A stretch of 64,000 nt of DNA from AP-15 sp036500965 (GCA_036500965.1 DASYBC010000072.1:1-64000), one strand, 5' to 3'; counted from the stretch's first letter, positions 50,250 to 59,908 are shown. Made by a program: numbers and translations. The notes: a model not told the origin generated them from the sequence alone.

Positions 50250-51950
50250 ATGAGCAATCTTGGCGAACCGCCAGTCGTTGCCCAGGCCGTGGCGCGGCGC
50301 GCGGGTCACCGCGTCTCGGTCATTTGGATCATCCCGCTGGTGGCGGTGGCGATCGGGGCTTGGCTCGCCTGGGATACCTGGTCGAAGCAGGGGCCGACGA
50401 TCACGGTCACCTTCGACAATGCCGAGGGCCTGCAGGCCGGGCAGTCTCAGCTCAAGTTCAAGGACATCACCTTCGGCACGGTCAAGAGCCTCGGGCTTTC
50501 GCCCGACCACAGCCACGTCGTGGTGACGATCGCGACGACCCGGCAGGCCGAACCGCTCTTGACCCACAAGACCGTGTTCTGGGTGGTCAAGCCGCGCCTT
50601 TTCGCCGGCGCCATCTCCGGCCTGCAAACCCTGTTCTCGGGCAGCTATATCGGCATGCTGCCAGGTGCCGAACCGGGCAAGGTGCAGCGAAAGTTCACCG
50701 GGCGCGAGGACCCGCCGATCCTTCAGGCGCACGTCCCGGGCCGCATCTTTTACCTGAAGGCGAGCCGCCTCGGCTCGATCTCGCTCGGATCGCCGATCTT
50801 TTACCGGGGCCTCGGCGTTGGCGAAGTGCTCGGCTGGGATATCGGCGACATGGCCGAGTACGTGACGATCCACGCTTTTGTCCGTGCGCCATACGATACT
50901 TACGTCCATGACAATACGCGATTCTGGAATGCCTCGGGGCTGTCGGTCAAGCTCGCCGGGACCGGGCTGAAGGTCGAGGTCGAGTCGCTGCGCGCAGTGC
51001 TGCTCGGCGGCATCGCCTTCGCCACCCCGCAATCGGAAAACCACGTCGTGGTCGCGAGCCGCGAAGACCATGTTTTCCCGTTATTCGCCGACGCGGACAC
51101 CGCGGAAGCCGCCTCCTACACCACCAAGATCCCGGTCGTATCGTATTTTCCGGGCTCGGTCAGCGGTCTCGGGCCTGGCTCGCCGGTTACGATCCACGGC
51201 CTTGTCGTCGGCCACGTCACCGACGTGCGGCTGGTCTACGACAAAGAGAAGGACGCGGTGCTGGCGCCGGTGCGCTTTGAGGTCGAGCCCGAGCGCGTCC
51301 TCGGGGTCGGGGTCAGGGTGTTCAAGAACCCGGCCGAGGGTGTCGCCGCACTGCTGCAGAAGGGATTGCGGGCGACCGTGCAGAGCGCCAGCCTGATCAC
51401 CGGCCAGCAGCAGGTGGCGCTCGATTTTTTGCCGAACGCGCCGCCGGTCAAAGTTGCTAGCGAGGACGGCTATTTCGTGCTGCCGACCGCACCCGGCGGC
51501 GGGTTCGCCGGGTTGCAGGCCTCGGCAAACGATCTCTTGGACAAGGTCAATGCCATCCCGTTCGACCAGATCGGCAAAAATCTCGACGGCATCCTGAAAT
51601 CGGTCAACGACCTCGCCAGCGGCCCGCAGATGCGCGATGCGCTGAGCAAGCTCGCGGCGACGCTGGCCACCGCCGACGCGTTCACCCAGAACCTCAACCG
51701 CGGCACCGCCCCGGCCTTCAAGCAATTGCCGCAAATGGCGGCCCAGCTGCAAAAGACGGTCAACAACGCCAACAAGCTCTTGGTGTCGCTCGACAGCGGC
51801 TATGGCAACAACACCCGGTTCAACCGCGACATGGAACGGCTTCTGGCGCAGACCAACGATGCGGTCGCCTCGATCCGGGCGCTGGCCGATCTCTTGGCGC
51901 GCCACCCGGAGGCGCTGATCAAGGGGCGGCCCGGCGGAGGCGTCGAATGA
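50250..51950 (+). CDS. pqiB: PqiB-type MCE protein
   Basis: This 566-residue protein has one N-terminal membrane helix (VIWIIPLVAVAIGAWLAW, about 24-41) and three MCE domains in tandem, beginning at ITVTFDNAEGLQAGQSQLKFK, RIFYLKASRLGSISLGSPIF and SYFPGSVSGLGPGSPVTI. It ends with a coiled-coil-rich part. PqiB forms a hexameric tube across the periplasm for lipid trafficking between membranes. It overlaps the next gene by 4 nt. Operon order here is B-C-A, unlike the A-B-C order I know from E. coli. No signal of regulation other than a GGGGGGAG ribosome site is visible. Confidence 0.94.
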   Translation: MSNLGEPPVVAQAVARRAGHRVSVIWIIPLVAVAIGAWLAWDTWSKQGPTITVTFDNAEGLQAGQSQLKFKDITFGTVKSLGLSPDHSHVVVTIATTRQAEPLLTHKTVFWVVKPRLFAGAISGLQTLFSGSYIGMLPGAEPGKVQRKFTGREDPPILQAHVPGRIFYLKASRLGSISLGSPIFYRGLGVGEVLGWDIGDMAEYVTIHAFVRAPYDTYVHDNTRFWNASGLSVKLAGTGLKVEVESLRAVLLGGIAFATPQSENHVVVASREDHVFPLFADADTAEAASYTTKIPVVSYFPGSVSGLGPGSPVTIHGLVVGHVTDVRLVYDKEKDAVLAPVRFEVEPERVLGVGVRVFKNPAEGVAALLQKGLRATVQSASLITGQQQVALDFLPNAPPVKVASEDGYFVLPTAPGGGFAGLQASANDLLDKVNAIPFDQIGKNLDGILKSVNDLASGPQMRDALSKLAATLATADAFTQNLNRGTAPAFKQLPQMAAQLQKTVNNANKLLVSLDSGYGNNTRFNRDMERLLAQTNDAVASIRALADLLARHPEALIKGRPGGGVE

Positions 51951-52537
51951 GCCGCTGGCTGCGTCCCCTCCGCCTCGCCGCGCTGGCGCTCGCCGCGGGG
52001 CTGGCCGCCTGCTCGTCGCCCGATCCGACGCTCTACACCTTGGCCGCCGCCCCCGGCGCGGTGTATCGCGGCGGACCGAGGGTCGTGCTGCTGCAGCCGG
52101 TCGCGATCGCGCGCTACCTCGAACGCTCGCAGGTCGTCCGCTCGTCCGAAGACTACCGGCTCGCGGTGATGGAGAACGATTGGTGGGGCGAGCCGCTCGG
52201 TGCGATGCTGAACCGGGTGCTGGTCGAGGAGCTCGGGCAGCGTCTGCCAGGCAGCACCGTGATCGCCGATAATGGTGCGGTTTCAGCCGAGCCCGACGCC
52301 ACGGTCGAGCTCAACATTCAGCGGCTCGACGAGGACGCGGCCGGCAACGTCGTGCTGCAAGCCCAGGCCGCGGTGCGCTTTGCCGGGCAAAGCCGGCCTG
52401 TCCTGCGCAGCTTTCGCCTGACGGTGCCGCCGAGGGGAACGGGCGTTTCCGGCGAGGTCGCGGCGATCAGCGCCGCGGTCGGCCGTCTCGCCGACGGCAT
52501 AGCACCAATGCTGAGCGCCGGGGCCGCCGCCGGGTGA
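51947..52537 (+). CDS. pqiC: PqiC-type lipoprotein
   Basis: This 196-residue outer-membrane lipoprotein has a signal with lipobox LAAC (AALALAAGLAACSSPDPTLY, Cys near residue 22). The ABC-transport-auxiliary domain follows, with VVLLQPVAIARYLERSQVV and ENDWWGEPLGAMLNRVLVEEL. PqiC joins PqiB at the outer membrane end of the tube. The 4-nt overlaps with both neighbours show strong translational coupling. The shape and length match the family. Confidence 0.92.
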   Translation: MSRWLRPLRLAALALAAGLAACSSPDPTLYTLAAAPGAVYRGGPRVVLLQPVAIARYLERSQVVRSSEDYRLAVMENDWWGEPLGAMLNRVLVEELGQRLPGSTVIADNGAVSAEPDATVELNIQRLDEDAAGNVVLQAQAAVRFAGQSRPVLRSFRLTVPPRGTGVSGEVAAISAAVGRLADGIAPMLSAGAAAG

Positions 52538-53841
52538 ACTGGCCGCGGGCACGTTCCTCGGGCGAGCAGCCGGAGACCCTGCCGCAGCTGCGCGAATGCC
52601 CGTGCTGCGGGCTGTTGCAGATGGTGCCGGCGCTGATCCCCGGCATGAGCGCGCAATGCGCGCGCTGCCCGACGATCCTGCGCCGCGCCAGCGCCCATCG
52701 CCTCGATCACATTATCGCCCTTGCCACGGCGGCGCTGGTGCTGCTGGCCGTGATGTGCACCAGCGCGTTGATGAGCGTCGAGACCTTCGGCATTCGCCAC
52801 GTCGCCAACCTGTTCTCCGGGCCGCAGGAGCTGGTGCGCCAGGACATGGCCCCGCTCGCCGCGGTGGTGCTGTTCGTTACCGTGCTGGCTCCGTTTATCA
52901 GGCTTTTCGGCACGTTCTACGTGCTGGTTCGCGCTCACGAGCGGCACCCGCCGCGCCATTTGCGCCGCGTCTTTGCGCTGTGCGAAAGGCTGCGCCCGTG
53001 GTCGATGATCGAAGTCTTTGTGCTGGGCGTGTTTGTCGCCTACGCCAAGCTCGGCGGGCTCGTCGAGATCGGGCTGCGCGCCGGCGTTTACGCGCTGTTT
53101 GCGCTGACTGTCGTCTTCGTCTGGTTTGATGCGGCGCTCGACCGGGAGAAGGTGTGGGAGCGGCTCGATCATAGCGATCGGCCGGACGCGATGCCCGGCC
53201 GGATCGAGAGCGCCGTCGGCTGCGAGACTTGCGGCTTTGTCAGCCAGCCCGAGCCCGGCGATCCCCGCTGCCCGCGTTGCGCCAGCCTGCTGCACCCGCG
53301 TCGCCCGAACAGCGTCGCCCGCACCTGGGCGCTGGTGATCGCCGCCGCAATCCTTTACATCCCGGCAAACTACTACCCGGTGCTGACTATAGTGCAGCTC
53401 GGCGCCGGCATGCCCAGCACGATCCTGGGCGGCGTCGAGGAACTGATCCAAACCCGCGAATACCCGCTCGCCGCGCTCGTTTTCTTCGCCAGCATCCTGG
53501 TGCCGGTGCTGAAGCTCGTTGGCCTGTCGGTGATGCTGACCGCGACGCAGACCGGGCGTGTCGGCTGGCTGCGCGACCGCACCCGGCTCTATCACGTCAT
53601 CCGCTTTATCGGCCGCTGGTCGATGATCGACATCTTTATGGAATCGCTGCTCGGCGCGCTGGTCACCTTTGGCGCGGTGATCACGATCCAGCCCGGGATG
53701 GGTGCGCTGGCCTTTTGCGCGGTCGTTGTGCTGACCATGTTCGCCGCCGAAACCTTCGACCCGCGGCTGATGTGGGACGCCGCGGCCTCGGAGCAATTCC
53801 CTCCGGGCACAGTCGAGATGAAGGAGGCCCTCCCACCGTAA
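52534..53841 (+). CDS. pqiA: PqiA-type integral membrane protein
   Basis: This 435-residue membrane protein has two repeats of a zinc-ribbon-like cysteine cluster plus a four-helix PqiA unit. The clusters are CPCCGLLQMVPALIPG with CARC near residues 22-45, and CETCGFVSQPEPGD with CPRC near 230. Helix pairs follow at LATAALVLLAVMCTSALM and ALVIAAAILYIPANYYPVLT. It begins at GTG overlapping the pqiC stop (GTGA). PqiA is thought to feed lipids to PqiB. It closes the pqiBCA operon. Confidence 0.94.
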   Translation: MNWPRARSSGEQPETLPQLRECPCCGLLQMVPALIPGMSAQCARCPTILRRASAHRLDHIIALATAALVLLAVMCTSALMSVETFGIRHVANLFSGPQELVRQDMAPLAAVVLFVTVLAPFIRLFGTFYVLVRAHERHPPRHLRRVFALCERLRPWSMIEVFVLGVFVAYAKLGGLVEIGLRAGVYALFALTVVFVWFDAALDREKVWERLDHSDRPDAMPGRIESAVGCETCGFVSQPEPGDPRCPRCASLLHPRRPNSVARTWALVIAAAILYIPANYYPVLTIVQLGAGMPSTILGGVEELIQTREYPLAALVFFASILVPVLKLVGLSVMLTATQTGRVGWLRDRTRLYHVIRFIGRWSMIDIFMESLLGALVTFGAVITIQPGMGALAFCAVVVLTMFAAETFDPRLMWDAAASEQFPPGTVEMKEALPP

Positions 53842-54442
53842 CCTGGCGCCGGTGAGCTGGCGATCAGGGCGCTTACCATTGTTCGCACCAAACCCTGATG
53901 CCAACCCTAAACCCGGCGCGCTACGTCGCCTACTTCGACATCCCTGAAGGGTTGTGCCTCGTACCGCACCGGCTGAGGCCGACCGATCACCTTACCTTGA
54001 CCTTTTAGTTGCTTCCAGTAACGGGATCTTCGACATCAGGTCCAAATGAGTAAATTAGAAACATCTCTCCTAGCTTGACGCCATCTCTCGCGCCTTTATT
54101 CAGCACCACTGTAGCTGTCCAACACGGCCGCTACGCGTATATTTCCTGTTTCCGGACCGACCTCAGCCACCATGGCCTACCTTCCTTGCCATTGGTTACC
54201 CGGACGAACGATTGTTCGCTTCAGCGCGTCAGGGCTGTTTATTGTCAATTGTTGCCATATGTTTTGCGTACCATCGATGAAATGGGTCACTGCGATCTGG
54301 ATGTGTTCGTCCCGCTGCACAGTGAGCACATAGCCCTCCGCGATTAGGTTGCCAACCTGTCGAGTATCCGGCCGCACTTCTCCCATTGACAGGGTCCGCG
54401 GCGCGCGTCGCTATGGCGCCCGATTTACCAGTTTTGAGACCC
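53842..54442. other. long intergenic spacer of lower GC
   Basis: About 600 bases lie between pqiA and the flavoprotein gene. GC content is visibly below the rest of the window, with AT-rich stretches at 54000-54075 and 54235-54275. No recognisable RNA, repeat or insertion-sequence end was seen. A 69-codon minus-strand frame is listed separately. It may be the scar of a past insertion. Confidence 0.4.
54177..54386 (-). CDS. possible small hypothetical protein
   Basis: A 69-codon frame starting MGEVRPDTRQVGNLIAEGYV and continuing VTHFIDGTQNIWQQLTI has a natural-looking amino-acid mix, unlike the Arg/Ala-rich shadows elsewhere. No ribosome site precedes the ATG and no domain is recognised. It could be a decayed gene fragment. 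It is included because its codon use is distinct from the neighbouring operons. Confidence 0.25.
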   Translation of the reverse strand: MGEVRPDTRQVGNLIAEGYVLTVQRDEHIQIAVTHFIDGTQNIWQQLTINSPDALKRTIVRPGNQWQGR

Positions 54443-55612
54443 ATGATGGATGAGATCAAGCGAGCGTCCCCAGTGGCGCGGGCGCGCGATCTGGCAGAGC
54501 TGATTGCGAGCGAGGCCGATGCGATCGAGCGCGACCGTCGGCTGACTGCGCCGATCTTGGAGGCCCTGCACGAGGCGCGCCTCTTTCGCATGCTCTATCC
54601 GCGCTCGGTCGGCGGCGACGAGATCGAGCCCAGCCAGTATGTTCTGGCAATCGAGGAATTGGCGCGGGCCGACGGCTCGGTCGGCTGGTGCGCCTCGATC
54701 GCCAACAGCATCGGCCTGTTTGCTCCATATCTTGGCCCCGAGGCAGCGCGCAGGGTGTTCGGTGGTCCGCGCGCGACCTGCGCCTGGGGCCCGCCCAATG
54801 AGAGCCAGGGGATCGCCGTGCCGGGCGGCTATCGCGTGACCGGCCGCTGGGATTTCGCCAGCGGCTGCCGCCATGCCAGCTGGATCGGCGCGCACGGCAC
54901 GGTGCTTGAGCCCGACGGCTCGCTGCGGCTCAACAATTTCGGCCGGCCGACGATCCGCACCTGGCTGTTCCCGGCGGCAGAGGCGATCCTGCTCGACAAT
55001 TGGAACCCGATCGGGCTGCGCGGCACCGCGTCCGAATCCTACACCGTCAAGGGTTTGTTCGTGCCGGAGGAGCTGACCGGCACCCGCGAGGACCCGACCC
55101 TACGCCGCGAGCCGGGACCGCTCTACGCCTTCCCGCAACAGACCCTCTACTCGGTCGGGATCGCCAGCGTCGCTTTGGGCATCGCCCGCGGCATGCTCGA
55201 AGCCTTTATTGATCTCGCCTCGCGCAAGACCCCGCGCGGCAGCGCCCGGCTCGCCGACAACGCGGTGATCCAGGCCGAGATTGCCCGCGGCGAGGCGAAG
55301 CTCGGCGCCGCCCGCGCCTATCTGGTCGGCACCGTGCGCGACATCTACGACCGGGCCGACGAGACCGCCCCGATCGACATCCCCGACCGGGCCCGCGCCC
55401 GGCTCGCCGGCAGCCACGCGATTTCGAGCGCGCTCGCGGTCGCCGACTGGGCCTACAAGGCCGCCGGGGTCGATGCGATCTTCCCGGGCAGCCCGTTCGA
55501 GCGGCGCTTTCGCGACATCCACACCGTCTCCCAACAAATCCAGTCCCGCGACGCCCATTACGAAACCATCGGCCAGGTGCTGCTCGGTAACCCGCCTGAG
55601 GTGTTTTTGTAG
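54443..55612 (+). CDS. acyl-CoA dehydrogenase-like flavin monooxygenase
   Basis: This 389-residue protein has the acyl-CoA dehydrogenase fold in the HpaB/HsaA-like (p-hydroxyphenylacetate monooxygenase C2) group: LIASEADAIERDRRLTAPIL, ELARADGSVGWCASIANSIG, the RVTGRWDFASGCRHASWIG FMN/FAD region near 133, and a C-terminal helical bundle ending RRFRDIHTVSQQIQSRDAHY. The end DIHTVSQQ is typical of the two-component monooxygenase branch, which uses reduced flavin from a separate reductase. Substrate unknown. The start at 54443 (or 54446) follows a weak GAG. It converges on the DyP peroxidase over about 80 bp. Confidence 0.88.
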   Translation: MMDEIKRASPVARARDLAELIASEADAIERDRRLTAPILEALHEARLFRMLYPRSVGGDEIEPSQYVLAIEELARADGSVGWCASIANSIGLFAPYLGPEAARRVFGGPRATCAWGPPNESQGIAVPGGYRVTGRWDFASGCRHASWIGAHGTVLEPDGSLRLNNFGRPTIRTWLFPAAEAILLDNWNPIGLRGTASESYTVKGLFVPEELTGTREDPTLRREPGPLYAFPQQTLYSVGIASVALGIARGMLEAFIDLASRKTPRGSARLADNAVIQAEIARGEAKLGAARAYLVGTVRDIYDRADETAPIDIPDRARARLAGSHAISSALAVADWAYKAAGVDAIFPGSPFERRFRDIHTVSQQIQSRDAHYETIGQVLLGNPPEVFL

Positions 55613-55695
55613 GCGGATTGCTGCCCCTGAAGGCGTTACCGGCCGTTCGACGACCCCAGCTAAGGGTGGAAGGCCCGCGCGCGCCAAACCAGCCG

Positions 55696-57012
55696 TCAGG
55701 CGGTCTCGACCAGACGTTGTCCGATGAACTCCCCTTGTGCGATCCCACAGGGACAGGCGAAGAGGCCGCCGCCGGTATGCGTGACGAACTGGTTGAGCAT
55801 GTCGAACTTGGCCATCCTGTCGAAGATTTTGATGAACCCGGTGCGCGGGTCGCGCTGGTAGCACACGAACAACAGGCCGGCGTCGTATTCCATGCCCTGC
55901 CGCCACGGCGGCCAGCGCTCCGCAGTAAAGTTCACGCCGTCATTATACGCATAGGGCCGGCGCAGGATCTGCGCGCCGTCGTTACTGGCCGCGGCGGCCA
56001 AGCGCACATGCGCGCTCTCGGGAATGACCGGGTTGCCGTCCTTGTCGGTCGCGGTCAGGTCGAGCGGGTCGGATTCGTGCTTGCCGCCGAGCGGCGCGCC
56101 CGAATATTTGTGGCGGCCGAAGGTCTGCTCCTGGAACTCCACCTTCATCCGGTCCCAGTGCTCGAGCGCCATCCTGATTCGGCGCACGACGAGATAGCTG
56201 CCGCCGCGCATCCAGTCGGGACCCTCGCTGCCGGCCCAAACGAATTTCGCCATCGCCGCAGGATCCCGGACCGACGGATTGACAGTGCCGTCCCTGAACC
56301 CCATCAGATTGCGCAGCGTCTGGTTTGGGCCAAAGCCGGGGACAAACCCGGTTTGCGCCCAGCGCATTGCGGCGACGCCATCGGCGAGCCGCGCCAGCTC
56401 GCGAACCGCGTGAAAAGCGACTTGCGGATCGTCGGCGCAGGCCTGGACCGAAAGATCGCCGCCGGTGCGCGTCTCGAGCAGCTGGTCACCATTGAACCGG
56501 GGCAGATCGACCAGCGCCGGCGGGCGCTGCGCCGCCAGGCCATAGCGGTCCTTGCCGTCCTTGACGAAGAGGCCCGCGCCAAACCCGAATGTCAAAGTCA
56601 GCCGCGCCGGCGGCAGACCCAGTGCCTCGCCGGTGTCGGGCCCAGGGATCGTAAAATCCTGGCCGATCGGTTCAGCCGATCGTCCGGCGGCCATTCTGGC
56701 CGAAGCCGCGGTCCACCGGCGCAGCAGCGCGATCACATCGGCGCGCTTGGTCGTGACGAGATCGAGCGCAGCAAAATAGGTGTGGCTTTGCGTCGGCGTG
56801 GCGATGCCGCCCTGGTGCTCACCCCAGAAGGATTCGACCGCGGCTTTGCCCTCGGCCCCGCTTGCGATGCCGGGTTTCGCCTCCACCAGGGCTTCGGCGA
56901 CACCCGAGGCGCCAATGCCCGCACCGGCCACAGCCGCAAGCCCGGCGGCGATGCGAACGAGGCCGCGGCGGGTCGGACGCAGATTGCTGCCGCCGCCCTT
57001 TGGCCCGGTCAT
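55696..57012 (-). CDS. DyP-type heme peroxidase (EfeB-like), Tat-exported
   Basis: This 438-residue dye-decolourising peroxidase has an N-terminal twin-arginine signal (PTRRGLVRIAAGLAAVAGAG), the hallmark GFRDG (Asp in distal pocket, about 220), the QTFGRHKYSGAPLGG segment, the proximal heme His likely in SAHVRLA, and the C-terminal GLLFVCYQRDPRTGFI. Related EfeB proteins act with iron-uptake systems by releasing or handling heme iron. The ATG at 57012 overlaps the stop of the propeller-protein gene (ATGA). A Fur-box-like palindrome lies ahead of the operon, fitting iron control. Confidence 0.94.
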   Translation of the reverse strand: MTGPKGGGSNLRPTRRGLVRIAAGLAAVAGAGIGASGVAEALVEAKPGIASGAEGKAAVESFWGEHQGGIATPTQSHTYFAALDLVTTKRADVIALLRRWTAASARMAAGRSAEPIGQDFTIPGPDTGEALGLPPARLTLTFGFGAGLFVKDGKDRYGLAAQRPPALVDLPRFNGDQLLETRTGGDLSVQACADDPQVAFHAVRELARLADGVAAMRWAQTGFVPGFGPNQTLRNLMGFRDGTVNPSVRDPAAMAKFVWAGSEGPDWMRGGSYLVVRRIRMALEHWDRMKVEFQEQTFGRHKYSGAPLGGKHESDPLDLTATDKDGNPVIPESAHVRLAAAASNDGAQILRRPYAYNDGVNFTAERWPPWRQGMEYDAGLLFVCYQRDPRTGFIKIFDRMAKFDMLNQFVTHTGGGLFACPCGIAQGEFIGQRLVETA

Positions 57013-58171
57013 CGCGTGGCCTCGACCAGCGTGTTCATGTCGTCCTCGACGTAGTAGAACCCGTTGCCGTCGGGCGCCATCGCGAGGCCGAACAGATCGC
57101 CGCTGCCCGGCGGCGACTGCGCCTGATTGGCATCGATCCATTGGGCGTAGAGCTGCTTGCCGGTCGCCGGGTCGACCTCGACGACTTGCCCGTTCAGGCC
57201 ATTGCAGGTCAGCAGATGGCCATCCGCGGTCATGACCAGGGCCAGCGGCCGTTTCAAAAGGCCATCCGCGGTCACGACGCGCCCGCTGCCGGCACTGGTC
57301 GTCCGCGTGGTCGCGTCCGGGATTGCGACGATCCGGTTGCCGAGCGCATCCGACACATAAAGCGTATTGTCCGAACCGAGCGCCAAGCCGGTCGGGCCGA
57401 TCAGAAACACGTCCTTGTCCGCCCGCTGGCCAAAGCCGTTCGCCACCACGGTCTGGTTGGTGATTTTCGGTGGCTGTCCTGGCGGAATCGAAAGCTGGAG
57501 GCGCAGCACGGTCGCCTTGTTGACGATCACCGGCGATCCATCGGCGCCGACCACCTTCGGCCCGGGCACATCGAAACCGGCCATGCTGACAAACAGGGTC
57601 GCGGTCGAGCCATCGTCGATCGTCGCCATATCGCCCCACGGATCGTCGATATTCGGGCCGGCCCACACTACGGCGAGCCCGCCATTGGCATTGAGCACGA
57701 TCAGGCAGCCATTGCCCTTGGTGCGGGTGGTCCCGTCGGTGCTGGGCGTGCTGCCGACGATGACCCAGCCGCTTTTCAGCACGGTCATTGCCGTGGTCAG
57801 CCCGACGCCGCCGGGGCATTGGGCGAGCTTTTGCGGCAATTTGGCGAACAGAGCCGTGGCCTTGGTTGCCGGACGGTAGCTGATGATCGTGGTGCCGGTG
57901 CCCTGCAGATTGGAAGGTCATTGAAGTTATCGACTAGAACATCACCCTGCTGGATCTTGCCGGTTGTGGCCGGGGCGACGACGACGGCATAGGGGTTGAG
58001 GTCTCCATTGTTGGTGATGGTGGTGGTCTGGGTGACGTGTCGATGGATCGTGCCGAGCAGGCCCGGCGCCTCAGCCGATCGCGCGGGGTTCACTGGAATT
58101 GCCGCTACGGCGAGCAGCACCACAAAAACGCGGAAACCATCCCCCGATAGACCTTGCCGGCAACGCACCAT
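57009..58171 (-). pseudogene. secreted NHL/beta-propeller protein, frameshifted
   Basis: The N-terminal frame (from ATG 58171) gives a signal peptide (VFVVLLAVAAIPVNPARSA) and TTITNNGDLNPYAVVVAPAT, reaching DVLVDNFNDLP. Close to 57917 a base appears to be missing and the reading continues in another frame as LQGTGTTIISYRPATKATAL then FAKLPQKLAQCPGGVGL, to a C-terminal NHL-like propeller (GPTGLALGSDNTLYVSDALG). The complete product would be about 387 residues and exported. The frameshift could be real or a sequencing error. The last codons overlap the DyP start. Function of such propellers near DyP peroxidases is unknown. Confidence 0.78.
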
Positions 58172-58221
58172 CGGTCCCGCTCCTGCTGAATCGGCGTTGA
58201 TTCCGCCGTAGGCATTGGATG

Positions 58222-58238
58222 ATGCGAATAACTCGCAT
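58222..58238. promoter_or_regulatory. Fur-box-like palindrome ahead of the propeller/DyP operon
   Basis: ATGCGA-ATAAC-TCGCAT is a perfect 6-bp inverted repeat with a 5-bp centre. The inner 15-mer TGCGAATAACTCGCA differs by one base from a TGCGAATnATTCGCA 7-1-7 pattern, the kind I know for alphaproteobacterial Fur/Mur. It sits about 50 nt before the start codon at 58171, in a position for promoter blocking. Confidence 0.6.
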
Positions 58239-58345
58239 TCACATATCTCCTAGCTGCTCTGTTTAAGTTCCGTCAAGAGCGAAGCCCGGCGAGCCGCGCA
58301 TAACCCGCCTGCGTTATCGGGCAGCGGTTGAACAGCCGTCCCGTC

Positions 58346-59875
58346 TCAAAAGGTCAGGTTCACGCGAAACCCGAGCACCGCCTCGTTCTTGATCGTCTCG
58401 TTCGGCAGGTTCGGGCTGGCGATGCCGCCACCCGGGTTGAACGCGTATTGGAAATCCGGCTGCAACACGACCGCCGGGGTCAGCTGATACTGGTAGGTCA
58501 GCTCGATCACGGTCTCCCCGCTCGGGATCGGGACAAAGCTGTCCGTATAAAAGGCCGTCTGCTGGTCGAGGGCGGCGAGGGCGCCGCTGGCCCGAGCATA
58601 TTCGATCGCGAGCCCGGCGGTGTCGTCCGGGCGGTCGGCGAACGGCGCATGCAGTGTAAGACCGGCGTTCAGGCTGAAGACGATCGGGTTGCGGCCGCCC
58701 TGCGGTGTCCCCATGAGCCTGGCAAAGCCGCTGAGCGTGCCTCCCCCGGGCGCCGCTCCGATCACCTGATCGGTGACCCCATAAAAGCTGTAGTCGCCGT
58801 GATGCTCGAGCGGCATGCCGTTGCTCAACGGGCTGGCGAGCGAGGTGCCCATATCGTCGAACAACAGGTCGGGAAAGCTTTCGCTGTCGTACCAGAACCC
58901 GACCTTGAACGTGCCCGGATGCACCTCTCCCTCGCCCGACGCGACCATCGCGCCGAGCGCCGGATAGGCGTATTGCAGCTCCCCGATCACCAAGATGCCG
59001 CCGTTGAGCGGAAAGCTGGTCCCCGAGGGGTTTTCCTTTTGCGGGTCGTCGAGCCGGTTGGGCGCCGGGTTGCCGTTGGTCACCGCCAACAGCGCGGTCA
59101 GCGAGTCGGTCGGCCGCCCGCGCAGCCGCACTCCCAGCGCCGACAGCGGGTAGGCCGGGCCGCCGCCGGGAAGATCGGCCGAGGGCACCATCGGCCAGCC
59201 GAACATCGTGTTGACGAATGTGAGTGCGTTCTGGCTGACGATGAATTCCTGGTCGAGGCTCTGCTGCCCGATTTTGACATCGAGCCGGTCCTCGGTCAGG
59301 AACTTCTGCTGATACCACAGTTCCCAAAGCCGGGCGCCGTCATCGGCCTCGATCCCGCTCGCGGTCTGCAGGCTCAGAAGATTGTCGGCGCTGAGGTTGC
59401 GCCCGTGGATCTGCAATGCGCTGGCGCGGAACGTGCCGCCACGCCAGCCGAACGCCTGCTGCGTGTCGAGCTGCACCGCCATTTGGGTCAAGCCGTCATA
59501 TTCGAAGCCTTTTCTGACCCCACCTATGATGTTGCCCAGTACCTCACTGGTCTCCGACAATGCCAGCGAAATCCCGTATTTGCTGAGCAGCGTGCGCAGG
59601 CCCCACATATCGCCGAGCAGATCGCTGCTGCGCGATATCCCGGTCAGAAATCCGAACGGTCCCTCGCCGCCCTCGGCGGGCGCGCCCGGCTGGAGCGCCT
59701 CCACTCCTCCCGGCACCAGCAATATCGGCGGTGCCGCGGCAGCGGGCACCGTTGACAAACAGCCGGCGGCGCACGTCGCGGCGAGCAGGACATTCGCGGG
59801 CTTGGCGCTCAGCCGCGAACGGATCCGCCGCCGCGAACAGGATGCATGGCTCGGCATTGGTTCGACAGCTCCCAT
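58346..59875 (-). CDS. OprB-like carbohydrate-selective porin
   Basis: This 509-residue outer-membrane porin has a signal sequence near residues 20-48 and the OprB family pattern: GLRTLLSKYGISLALSETSE, EYDGLTQMAVQLDTQQAFGW, DVKIGQQSLDQEFIVSQNA and a C-terminal strand ending in VLGFRVNLTF with terminal Phe, as outer-membrane barrels have. OprB members let glucose and related solutes through. In this context, with two Fur-like boxes upstream, it could instead serve metal or chelate uptake. The start could be ATG 59875 or 59857. The next 260 bp upstream is a promoter region. Confidence 0.93.
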   Translation of the reverse strand: MGAVEPMPSHASCSRRRIRSRLSAKPANVLLAATCAAGCLSTVPAAAAPPILLVPGGVEALQPGAPAEGGEGPFGFLTGISRSSDLLGDMWGLRTLLSKYGISLALSETSEVLGNIIGGVRKGFEYDGLTQMAVQLDTQQAFGWRGGTFRASALQIHGRNLSADNLLSLQTASGIEADDGARLWELWYQQKFLTEDRLDVKIGQQSLDQEFIVSQNALTFVNTMFGWPMVPSADLPGGGPAYPLSALGVRLRGRPTDSLTALLAVTNGNPAPNRLDDPQKENPSGTSFPLNGGILVIGELQYAYPALGAMVASGEGEVHPGTFKVGFWYDSESFPDLLFDDMGTSLASPLSNGMPLEHHGDYSFYGVTDQVIGAAPGGGTLSGFARLMGTPQGGRNPIVFSLNAGLTLHAPFADRPDDTAGLAIEYARASGALAALDQQTAFYTDSFVPIPSGETVIELTYQYQLTPAVVLQPDFQYAFNPGGGIASPNLPNETIKNEAVLGFRVNLTF

Positions 59876-59908
59876 CGGCCGGAAATCGGCACGACATGGG
59901 CGCGATTA

